Assembly (NCBI RefSeq): GCF_018143015.1 | Contig: NC_054740.1 | Coordinates: 37,884,180 to 37,948,179, forward strand | Direction of reading: 5' to 3' | DNA length: 64,000 nt | Origin: Lytechinus variegatus | Lineage: Eukaryota > Echinodermata > Echinoidea > Temnopleuroida > Toxopneustidae | In this document: one piece after another, positions 1 through 9,982 of the stretch | Layout: each line of letters starts with the position of its first letter | Position numbering within the stretch: position 1 is the stretch's first letter | The notes under the pieces: model-generated | Databases searched by the model: none | Told to the model about the DNA's origin: nothing | Seen by the model: only the letters and a program-made list of their open reading frames with translations | Position numbers and translations under genes: made by a program

Positions 1-75
1 TTAGTCGCGATGAACCTCCCTCTCATTATCTGTTGTCATTCATACTCAAGTACATTCGAGATTGAAATAGTTGTT

Positions 76-110
76 TCTTTCTTGGATATTTGGTGGCTCT
101 GAAAAGAGCC
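76..110 (-). terminator. Histone H4 mRNA 3' processing signal (stem-loop plus downstream element)
   Basis: On the minus strand, 34 bases past the H4 stop, a 6-bp stem with a 4-base loop (positions 95-110, GGCTCTTTTCAGAGCC) matches the metazoan histone stem-loop bound by SLBP. A CAAGAAAGA box (76-84) matches the downstream element that pairs with U7 snRNA. This marks a replication-dependent, non-polyadenylated histone mRNA. Confidence 0.95.
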
Positions 111-143
111 GGTTTGGTTGTTTGGTTAGAAGAAAAATACTTC

Positions 144-524
<381 letters not shown>

Positions 525-1336
525 TCCCAATGCGAACGCGAGTGACCCACGCTACCAGTCCTTTGTTCTCTCATACCGGGCAACCCGTCACTCCGAAAAA
601 AATGGCTTTTCAATTTGCCGCCAGAAGCAGACCGAGGATTTCTGGGGAAAAACTTAGAAATTTTCAATAAAATTACGCTGCATTAGCAATATTTCTACGT
701 GAAAATGCAATGAATGTTAGCTGTTACATGCTTAATGATACATGATGTTTCGTTTTCGAAGAATTTTCTAGATATTTCGATAAAACTAACAAGCTGGGCA
801 TTTACGGAGGAGTCGTCGATCATGAATTATTCATTAGTTCTATACGATCCTTCGCTTCTGGTCATTGACGATAATTTTGCATTTTTTTGCTTTGTAACGC
901 ACTTAAAAAGTAATTTAGCAAACAAAACCTCTGTAATATAACAATTTACAATGTATGGGAGAAATTTCTGCATGCTAAATGGATGGTGTAATTATTTTTT
1001 AATAAAAACTACCAAGCTTTGTATTTTCGAAGGATCGGAATACTCATGAATTATTCATAATAAGTACGATCATTCCGTAACCATTGCCGAAGGTATTTTT
1101 ATCCTTTTGTGACATATTTCAAACCATGTATATGTTATACTTCAGTGTAATTATACGTTTTCTAATGTATGCAAGCAAAATTCAATAATAAGAACCTTAG
1201 AAAACAAATATTATGATGATTTTAAGGTTCTCTTTCGCTAACAGGTGGATCGTGAATTTATGCATAATGCATGAGGAAATTGACGATTACCGAAACGGAC
1301 CAATGATCATCGACCGGATTTCTATTCATTACGATC
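525..1336. promoter_or_regulatory. Shared divergent H4/H3 upstream region with repeated TGAATTATTCAT motif
   Basis: About 970 bp separate the two start codons. The 14-mer CATGAATTATTCAT occurs exactly at 821-834 and 1045-1058, and a related CGTGAATTTATGCATAAT lies at 1251-1268. Each lies near GATC/CGATC-type sequence. The spacing and repetition suggest factor-binding sites shared by the gene pair, but no factor is assigned. No coding potential is seen here. Confidence 0.45.
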
Positions 1337-1371
1337 GACCAATCAGCGCCTGGTAGGTGGTGGTATATATA
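1337..1371 (+). promoter_or_regulatory. H3 core promoter (CCAAT and TATA boxes)
   Basis: GACCAATCAG at 1337-1346 contains a CCAAT box (1339-1343). TATATATA at 1364-1371 is a TATA box. A CCATTAG sequence near 1392-1398 resembles the histone cap-site motif at the expected distance, giving a leader of about 30 bases before the ATG at 1423. Confidence 0.8.
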
Positions 1372-1389
1372 CCAGCGCGGAACATTTGA

Positions 1390-1833
<444 letters not shown>

Positions 1834-1863
1834 ATATATCGTCTTTCTCTAACGATATTAAAC

Positions 1864-1898
1864 GGCTCTTTTTAGAGCCACCAAACTCTCAAGAAAGA
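1864..1898 (+). terminator. Histone H3 mRNA 3' processing signal
   Basis: Stem-loop GGCTCTTTTTAGAGCC at 1864-1879, 30 bases after the stop, followed by CAAGAAAGA at 1890-1898. It is the same arrangement as at H4. Confidence 0.95.
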
Positions 1899-2728
1899 AT
1901 CGGTTTGATTTTACTCATTCTTAATCCTGCATGAATTGTGTCGAATATGAACTTCAGGACAATTAAAACTGAATAAGAATATTCAAGACGAAGATTCTCC
2001 GTTTTAGATTTTCTGGAAAATAACAAAGACGTACGACTACGACTCTTACGAGATAAAGTCGACCGAAATTGGGTAACATTTTGTTTTATATGTAAAAGAG
2101 GTGAACCAAAACTTTCAGTCTATATATACCAACAACTTTAAGCACATAATTAAATTATTCTTAGACAGAAATATATTATAAATCGTCGTTTTGGAGGATT
2201 TCTAGCAATCCCCATGGGAGCCAACATAGTTCAGCCAAGGAGATATCTCCTTGGTTCAGCATAACGACCAAATACAGTAACTGAAGCTTTATTATCCCGA
2301 TTCACAATTTATATCTAGTTGGTTTGAAAATATTTGATCTATGTGTATTTCCTTCATAGAAGAAAAGTTGGCTGATTTCACATTTTTTTGGGGGGGGGGT
2401 ACACATTAAGAAATTCAATAATGAAAACGCATGAAGTAAAAGAGGCCGGGGGCTTTATCCGAGCTATCAAAATTATCCACCCTCCCTTTGATATGGGGAG
2501 AGGCTCTTTTGCCGCCTTTTGAACTGTCCACGAACGGTCGTTCCATATCAAGTATACTGAATGTATTTCTCAACAACAGATGGCGGCAAAACAGTTTCAT
2601 GATTGAGCCTTCTTGCCCAGGCTCAAAAGAACGAAAAGGATATGGATGAAATGGAGAAATCAACGGAAAGATTAATTCGAGTGAATTAATATATTATAAA
2701 CAGAAACTGAGGGAGAGCAGTGGCTCTT
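1899..2728. other. AT-rich intergenic DNA
   Basis: No supported gene. It holds a G run at 2391-2399 and short open frames without recognisable protein features. Confidence 0.6.
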
Positions 2729-2781
2729 GAACAGGGTTTGCCTATTGTGTGCCTCTGAGGTACAAACGGCCAACCCTGTTC
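2729..2781. repeat. Short inverted repeat (hairpin)
   Basis: GAACAGGGTTTGCC at 2729-2742 faces GGCCAACCCTGTTC at 2768-2781, 13 of 14 pairs around a ~25-base loop. It could be a tiny foldback repeat. Confidence 0.5.
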
Positions 2782-2950
2782 TAATTGTACCGTACTTTTG
2801 ATTTGCACACTATAAATTTCTCATGATTCCATTATAATCAACATGAAAATTTTCATGTATTTTCGGGGCCTTGATAAAATTCAGTCTCTTTTTAATTCTC
2901 ACGCATTTTTCGTTTTCAACTCACCTTTATTCACCAGACCCCCGCCCCCT

Positions 2951-3035
2951 CTATCTCTCTCTCTCTCTCTCACACACACACACCCTCTCTCTCTCACCCC
3001 CGGGCCCCCCCCCCCTCCCCTCTCTCTCTCTCCTA
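2951..3035. repeat. (TC)n/(CA)n/C-run low-complexity tract
   Basis: Mixed TC and CA dinucleotide repeats with a C run. Short open frames across it are compositional. Confidence 0.9.
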
Positions 3036-3360
3036 ACTTCCTATTTTATACCTGTGCCATAAACATGTAAATCAAGTCCGAGCAAGGGGGGTGTTCATTA
3101 TACTGAACTGAAATTAACAGATTTTATGGGACACCCTCACATCATGGCTATGCCTATATCGTATGCGTATACCCCTCTCACACTGGTTTTCAAATTTATA
3201 CCGGTGCTGTCACGGGACGGAGACACCGCTACAAACCCGCTCAAAATGCAAGTCACATGAGGAGAAAAGTTTTCCCGGCACAGTCCCGGAATAAATTTCA
3301 TACCATTCACCTAAAGATTTTTATTACCTCCGTAACAAAATATGTGTAGGCTTGTGACCC

Positions 3361-3470
3361 TATGAGCAGGAGTGGCCCGACTATGATCCGGAAATACTTG
3401 AGGCCGGGGAATCGAACCCACGTCCTTCAGATTGAAAGACGAGAAAATGATTCGGTCAGAGGTGTAGGAT
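3361..3470 (-). repeat. Degenerate tRNA-derived SINE relic
   Basis: The minus strand carries a B-box-like GGTTCGATTCC (3408-3418) after CTGAAGGACGTG, typical of tRNA-derived SINE heads. The A box is degenerate and no cloverleaf forms. The rest of 2782-3868 shows nothing else supportable. Confidence 0.4.
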
Positions 3471-3868
3471 TGGGTGAGCTAATTATTTATTACTTTTTTC
3501 TTTGGGGGGGAGCACTTCCACATCAAGGGCTATGTATTTGGGGGTACATTATCATCATTATCCACTGGTGGTGAGAGTAGCGCGATTTTACTTTCCATGG
3601 CTGGTTATAGTTGTGACACAAACTATTGAATTACAGTTACGTTGATTGATATTTGAGTGAGAGAAAGCAAATTTTCAGTATATTTGGAAGACTGAATATT
3701 GTCCAAAGGCGTGTTTCTTTTCAACCCCAAACTGAAGAAATTAAGATTTAACTCATCTATTCATTATAATTACTTATCAGGAAGGCAATTTGCGATATGA
3801 ATTATACCATCACATACCACAATATACAGATATTATAGCACATTGATGCAAATGAAAATATTGCTCTA

Positions 3869-4461
3869 AAGGACAAGTCCACCCAAAGAAAAACTTGATT
3901 TGAATAAAAAGAGGAAACTTCAACAAACATAACACTGAAAATTTCATCAAAATCGGATGTAAAATAAAGTTATGGCATTTAAAAGTTTCTCTTCATTTCA
4001 CAAAACAGTTATATGCACATCTCAGTTGGTTGCAAATGAGGAACTGATGACATCACTCACTATTTATTTTGTATTTTATTATTTGAAATATTTTTATTTT
4101 CTCGTCATTGTCACGTGAAATGAAGTTTCATTCCTCCCTGAACACGTGGAATTCCATTTTAACATTTTGTGCTTCAGGCAAGGAGGTCAAATTCGTCAAA
4201 TTCGTAAATTCGTAAAAAATGAAATATTGTATAATTCAAACAATAAAAAACAAAAGAAATAGTGAGTGAGCGACATCATCGACTCTCTAATTTGGATGTA
4301 ACTGGCTCGTTCATATGACTATTTTGTTAAAAATAAGCGAAACTTTGAAATGCCATAACTTTCTTATTTTACATTCGATCTGATGAAAATTTCACCATTG
4401 TGCTTGTCTGATTTTTCTCTATTGATTCAAATCAACATTTTTCTGAGGTGGACTTGACCTT
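3869..4461. mobile_element. MITE with ~130-bp imperfect terminal inverted repeats, TA target
   Basis: The ends AAGGACAAGTCCACC and (reverse complement) AAGGTCAAGTCCACC are flanked by TA on both sides (3867-3868, 4462-4463). The inverted homology continues inward about 130 bp, including GGATGTAAAATAA and AGTTATGGCATTT. It has no coding capacity. The TA duplication suggests mobilisation by a Tc1/mariner-type or ISL2EU-type transposase (inference). Confidence 0.8.
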
Positions 4462-4519
4462 TAATGGAATGGGTTTGAACATTATTATATTGAAATATTA
4501 TGCAACACAGTCAAAAATG

Positions 4520-4746
4520 TGGAGCGTCGTGGCCTAGTGGATTAGTCTCCGGACTCTGAAACAGAGGGTTGTGGGTTCGAATCCCAACCATGGCATAATT
4601 TCCTTCAGCAAGAAATTGATCCACAATGTGCTGCACTCAACCCAGGTGAGGCAAATTGGTACCTGGCAGGAATTTATTCCTTGAAACGCAGCGCGTAACA
4701 GTTGTTTCCTTACAAGAAAGAAAAAACAAAGTAAAAAAAGTTTTTA
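4520..4746 (+). mobile_element. tRNA-derived SINE
   Basis: The A box TGGCCTAGTGG (4530-4540) and B box GGTTCGAATCC (4574-4584) have the spacing of a Pol III internal promoter. A non-tRNA body follows (AAGAAATTGATCCACA, then CACTCAACCCAGGTGAGG) with an A-rich tail near 4711-4741. The layout resembles sea-urchin SINEs such as SURF1, but I cannot confirm the family. Confidence 0.8.
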
Positions 4747-5181
4747 AAACTCCTCCAAAACAGACGGAGTTCAGCTATAAAAAAAGTGCTCTCTCATTTC
4801 TTTAGTCATGTTAGTGGTTATAATTATTTGACCTAACAACAAGATGAATTGCAATTATTGTATACGAAAAGAGCACCATAAGAAAAATGGAAATACAAAA
4901 ATCAATCACGTAAATTGCTGCTTTGGTAGTGCAAGGGCATTACCAAGTTTTGCAACTTTTACCCTGTTCTGCAAGCTAACTTTCATCTGAGGATACTTAT
5001 CTCACTATATTTCTTTTTCAAAGACTGAGGCAAATTTAAGACAACTTCAACTGTTTTAGTTTTAGTAAAGGTGACTGCCCCTTGCATTGATTTTAACAGT
5101 GACACCCTTGCACGTAACAGAGTCACCGCGCGAAGGTAGCAGCATGACCCCGCCGGGTTGGTATAAAAAAAGGTATTCTAA
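4747..5181. other. Intergenic, no supported feature
   Basis: AT-rich DNA. Short open frames on both strands are unconvincing. Confidence 0.5.
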
Positions 5182-5362
5182 GCCAAACTGGGCGTTGTGG
5201 CGTGCGCCTGTAATCCAAGCTGTGGGGAAGTTACAAATTGATGCAGAGGTTCGAGCCCTGGTCACGTCTTTCGGATGGTGACGTTAAAGGTCGGTCCCAG
5301 ATGTAAATAATCATATCTGATTGATACACGTCTGACAAAACTCAAATACACACACACACACC
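5182..5362 (+). mobile_element. SINE with 7SL-RNA-like head (copy 1)
   Basis: The 5' part reads GGGCGTTGTGGCGTGCGCC then TGTAATCCAAGCT, closely resembling the Alu domain of 7SL RNA (GGGC..GGTGGCG..TGCCTGTAATCCCAGCT). A B-box-like GGTTCGAGCCC follows at 5250-5260, where 7SL has its own. The body (ATGTAAATAATCATATCTGA onward) is not 7SL and ends in a (CA)n tail. A second copy at 23847 shares the body and part of the head, so this is a dispersed family. A 7SL origin is inferred from similarity by eye. Confidence 0.55.
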
Positions 5363-5811
5363 AAACCAAATAAGAAAAAATATATGTGAAATATATGGTT
5401 AGTATAATGCCCATCCTGGGAAAATGGGTATTATAGGTGAAATTTTGGATTTCGATGTTTCCTGGTACCTGGACACATGTACAATACAAAATATTAGAGT
5501 CTAATTCATATTTATATTAGAGATATGGCCGATTAAAATAGGGGTACCCCCCACTAGTCCCCCCCGCCCCCTGGCTGTATGGGTAGTCGGGCTAATTGAT
5601 ATTTTCATGTTAGGGAAATGTTGGTTCTTTTGTAATACCCAACATAGGCGAGGTGATCGCGTGTAGTGCAGACATAATATCATACATACACAGCTAGGCG
5701 AATACAATAACGAATTATTCTACATATTCAACCACACCCACACACTCACATTACATGCAAAGAAACCTTATGGAGACTATTTGTCTTACTATCATCATAA
5801 TCATGAAACTA
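5363..5811. other. Intergenic, no supported feature
   Basis: Includes a C-rich patch at 5548-5573. No gene signal. Confidence 0.5.
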
Positions 5812-6056
5812 CACAGCAAAAACTGTGGTGTTAACCGGTGTACATAGAGGACCACACCAGTTATTTTACACCGGTGTTAAATTGGTGGTGTTAGTTTTAC
5901 ACCTATAGTTGGTATTACAACAACTTTGGTTGTTACATTTACACTCTTTGGTGTTATGTTCAATCTCTAGGGTGTAATTTTAACACCTCAAGGTGTGGTC
6001 CTCTAGCTCTATTAACACCAATTGGTGTCAGTTTTAACACCACAGTTTTTACAGTG
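5812..6056 (+). mobile_element. MITE rich in GGTGTTAA/TTAACACC motifs (copy 1)
   Basis: The ends CACAGCAAAAACTGTGGTG and (reverse complement) CACTGTAAAAACTGTGGTG form an inverted repeat flanked by TA. The 245-bp interior is packed with GGTGTTA and TAACACC words in both directions, so the single strand can fold extensively. An inverted second copy lies at 6629-6870. Confidence 0.8.
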
Positions 6057-6628
6057 TATAGATTGTCATAGCTTGTAGTTTTTAACATGGAAGGATTTCA
6101 CCAGATCCATTAATTGCTGACCAGGGGCAGATGGGAGGATTGTTTATCTTTTTTTGGCGGGGGGCGGGCTAGCTTATCTTTTTATGAGGGGGGTGCCCAA
6201 CCCCTCAGGCGCCGCAGAATATTTTCGAAAATGAGAGGGGGCTGTCCATGCAAAATAAAATTACACTGAAATGGTAATTTAGTACATGTACTAAATTACC
6301 ATTTCAGTGTAAAAAAAGTGGGAGCCAAAGCCCCTGTCCACCTCAATCGTAGATCAATCCCTGCCCATATCCCCACCCCCGCACACACACAAAAAAAAAA
6401 CACCTAGCCACTTTCTCGCAAAGTAGCATCTATATATAGACAAATAATAGAAAGAAATAAAATTCAATTTTGCAAAACAAAGGGTTTTTTCAGTGGCAAT
6501 AAACAATAGTGAAAAACTTATTCGGGCTACATTTCATAAAAAGTTACTATAAGAGCAACTCTTGATAAAATACCAACTTTCATTGAACGAGCGAACCAGG
6601 AAGCAGAAGATTCACTGTTTTCATGGCA
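6057..6628. other. Spacer between inverted MITEs, G/C runs
   Basis: Contains GGGG- and CCCC-rich strings typical of short elements in this genome and the palindrome at 6261-6312. No gene is visible. Confidence 0.5.
6261..6312. repeat. Perfect 52-bp palindrome
   Basis: The 26 bases starting TTACACTGAAATGG are followed with no spacer by their exact reverse complement. The centre is AGTACATGTACT. Confidence 0.95.
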
Positions 6629-6870
6629 CACTGTAAAAACTGTGGTGTTAAAACTGACACCAATTGGTGTTAATAGAGGACCACACCCTGAGGTGTTAAA
6701 ATAACACCCTAGAGATTGAACATAACACCAAAGAGTGTAAATGTATCAACCATAGGTGTTGTAATAACACCTATAGGTGTAAGACTAACACCACCAATTT
6801 AACACCGGTGTAAAATAGCTGGTGTTGTCCTCTATGTACACCGCCGGTTAACACCACAGTTTTTGCTGTG
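6629..6870 (-). mobile_element. MITE rich in GGTGTTAA/TTAACACC motifs (copy 2, inverted)
   Basis: Same family as 5812-6056 in opposite orientation: the left end CACTGTAAAAACTGTGG corresponds to the right end of copy 1. The two could pair across 570 bp into a long cruciform or RNA hairpin. Confidence 0.8.
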
Positions 6871-6978
6871 CAGCTTTCATTCCAGCAAGGGATCATAATC
6901 AACATTTTATGAAATGGGCGTTAGTTGGTTTCTTTTTAGGGATGGGGTATATTTTGACAAATTGCTGCCAAATCACCT

Positions 6979-7142
6979 GGGGGCGTTTCATGAAAGGACT
7001 TGTCAGACGTTTTATCCGACAAGTCCCATTTTATCCGACAGTTACCATAGGAACAGTGCCTCTCAGCCAATCAGAATCAAGGAAAGATGTCAGATCTGAC
7101 AACTTCTAGTTGTTGGACAAAAATGTTGATGAAACGCTCCCC
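6979..7142. mobile_element. MITE with GGGGCGTTTCAT ends (copy 1)
   Basis: Terminal inverted repeat GGGGCGTTTCAT/ATGAAACGCTCCCC. Inside are ATCCGACA, CAGCCAATCAGAATCAAGG and GTCAGATCTGACAAC, all shared with the copy at 50891-51089. Non-coding. Confidence 0.75.
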
Positions 7143-7232
7143 TGGATCCCTGAACTTGAGGATCAAAAAATGTTTGTGTTTTTTTTGTGTGTGACTTCGT
7201 TTAAAAAGAAAACAAGTGGAATGCCTCTGGCC

Positions 7233-8325
7233 GTCTCACCTGCATCACGCAGTTCAATATAGCAGCAGTGCTGACTTTGAAAACTACTCTAACTCGCACA
7301 AGATGTTCAGTGATACATGGTTACTATTATGTCCACTTTTTATGAACTAGACCAATAAACTTACAGAGATATGATGGTTATTCAACAAAAAAACCCAACA
7401 TGGCCAAAGTTCATTGACCTTACATGACCTTTGACCTTGATCATGTGACCTGAAACTCGCACAGGATGTTCAGTGATACTTGATTACTCTTATGTCCAAG
7501 TTTCATGAATCAGATCCATAAACTTTCAAAGTTATGATGGTAATTCAACAGATACACCCAATTCGGCCAATGTTCATTGACCTTTGACCTTGGTCATGTG
7601 ACCTGAAATGCGCACAGGATGTTCAGTGATACTTGATTACTCTAATGTCCAAGTTTCATGAATCAGATCCATAAACTTTCAAAGTTATGATGGTAATTCA
7701 ACAGATACCCCCAATTTGGCCAAAGTTCATTGACCCTAAATGACCTTTGACCTTAATCACGAGACCTGAAACTTGCACAAAATGTTCAGTGATGCTTGAT
7801 TACTATTATGTCCAAGTTTCATGAATCAGATCCATAAACTTTCAATGTTATGATGGGAATTCAACAGATACCCCCAATTCGGCCAAAGTTCATTGACCCT
7901 AAATGACCTTTGACCTTGGTCATGTGACATAAAACTCATGCAGGATGTTCAGTGATACTTGATTAACCTTATGTCCAAGTTTCATGAACTAGGTCCATAT
8001 ACTTTCTAAGTTATGACGTCATTTCAAAGACTTAACCTCAGGTTAAGATTTTGATGTTGATTCCTCCAACATGGTCTAAGTTCATTGACCCTAAATGACC
8101 TTTGACCTTGGTCATGTGACATGAAACTCTAATAGGATGTTCAGTAATACTTGATTAACCTTATGGCCAAGTTTCATGAACTAGGTCCATATACTTTTTA
8201 GGTTATGATGTCATTTCAAAAACTTAACCTCAGGTTAAGATTTGATGTTGACGCCGCCGCCATACCGCCGCCGTCGCCTTTGGAAAAGCGGCGCCTATAG
8301 TCTCACTCTGCTATGCAGGTGAGAC
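7233..8325. repeat. Element of six ~165-bp repeat units with DR1 motifs
   Basis: Six diverged units start near 7277, 7451, 7604, 7766, 7929 and 8121, each containing ATGTTCAGTGATAC-type sequence and a CCAAGTTTCATGAA segment. Five junctions carry TGACCTTTGACCT. The ends GTCTCACCTGCAT and ATGCAGGTGAGAC are inverted, so the array is probably a non-autonomous transposon whose core expanded. The last ~80 bp are GC-rich (GCCGCCGCC). No open frame supports a protein. Confidence 0.7.
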
Positions 8326-9982
8326 AAAAAACTATATGCCTAAAAACTTGGTTCCACATATTAAAACGACAGGCATTATAACTACAAATAGTCACAAATG
8401 CACAGGTATCTGATCTTACTTTTTACAACCTTCTTTTCCCTGCTACACTCTGTACACATGTGTAATGGAAATGCGTTGCAAACATCTTATGCTTCAATAA
8501 AAAAACATATCAGTTTCATTCTTTTTTATACACACTCTCTTCTATGCAGCAGTACTAGCAAAAGTCAGAGATGTGCATCGCTCTCCACTGTCGAAATTGC
8601 ACTGAAATAATTGATAGAAAACACGATAATCCCTTCTTAGTGTGTGCCATTAACATTACCACATACTTCTTAAAGCAGCACTTTCCACTCGACTTTCTAC
8701 AATGACATCCTTGGGTCGGCAAAAGGTACAAATTAAGTTAAAGGTTTTTTAGCGAAAAACTCATAGAGTTTGTTCATTCAAAGAGAAACATGTATTAATT
8801 TTATTATTCCATTTCCTCCCATACCAGGGAGGCCGAGGTACCTTGTCCTCATCTATGAGATTTGCATGATTTTATGTCCTCTCCCCCTCCTTGAAAAGTC
8901 CAGTTGATAGCTTATCTGGGAGTATCTGAGAGAGTATGTCAGCAGAGCTCATCAAAAGGGAGATTGTTCTTCCTCTGCTTTGTTTGCTTTCTTCATGTTC
9001 CAGTCTTAAAATGCCATGTTTGATGAATGCAAATTAAACAAAGTGACAACCTGTTATGAGAATACCAACGAATGGCAAAAACATCAATCTGTTTACAGAT
9101 TACAAATCAAAACTTAATATTAAGAGGCTACCCGATGATCATTATGTAAATTGTTACATTTGACTGGGCGTGCCGAAAGGCCTCACCACCGATAAACGTT
9201 GAGTTGTTACGCTGGGTAAATGGAACACATCATCAGTATGTTTAAAATGCATTTAGCCTGAAAAAAATAGATTAGCGATTAGGGTTAATACACGGTATCC
9301 ACAAACGAAAATCAATATTTTCAATGGAAGCTGATGTAAACAATGTTAAAAAAACAATACTGATATAGTAGGGAAAATAGAAACCGCCGAAAAGAGCCGA
9401 TATCGCTACCCTTGGTAAATATGAGTGGTCATTTTCATTATGTTTAATTATTTATCCAGCCAGAAAAAGAAAAATGTATAGGCCTGTATATAAGTAAGAA
9501 ACGTAGATACAATTTAGGTAGCAAACAGTGTTTAGATGAAAGATATTTTTCTTTCTTTGAATCAGCTTCTCTGCTTGTGAGGATGAAAGAGGGGATATAA
9601 ATGCATCTTTTGTCAGCAGGGCAGGCTGGAATACCGCCTATAAAAGTTTAAAAAAAGTTGAAATGGTTACCATAGGCAGATAAAGGCATTGTGAGGGTTA
9701 TTATAATGTTGCATGTATAAAGTAAGGCTAAAAAAATGGAAAATCGCCCATAAGAAAATCGCCAGACATCTGTTGTCGTTGACCCCGAGGGAGCCAATAG
9801 CATCTGTATTTAAAAAGATATTATGATGTAAAGAGAAAGTTTGGTAAAGACAAATCAAACATAAAAATGGTAAAGGAGGATATGTGTCTGAATGGCTGAA
9901 ATATCCCTTCTTTTTTAGAATGAAATATGAGAAGTAAAAACGGCCTATTATAATACATGATGGGTTCTGGAAGAATGGAGAA
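8326..9982. other. Intergenic, no supported gene
   Basis: About 1.65 kb of AT-rich DNA. Short open frames (8398-8610 plus, 9667-10023 minus) lack motifs or splice context. Confidence 0.5.

Noticed and set aside
2843-3070. Plus-strand frames with Ser/Leu/Thr/His runs
   Set aside because: They are translations of TC/CA dinucleotide repeats.
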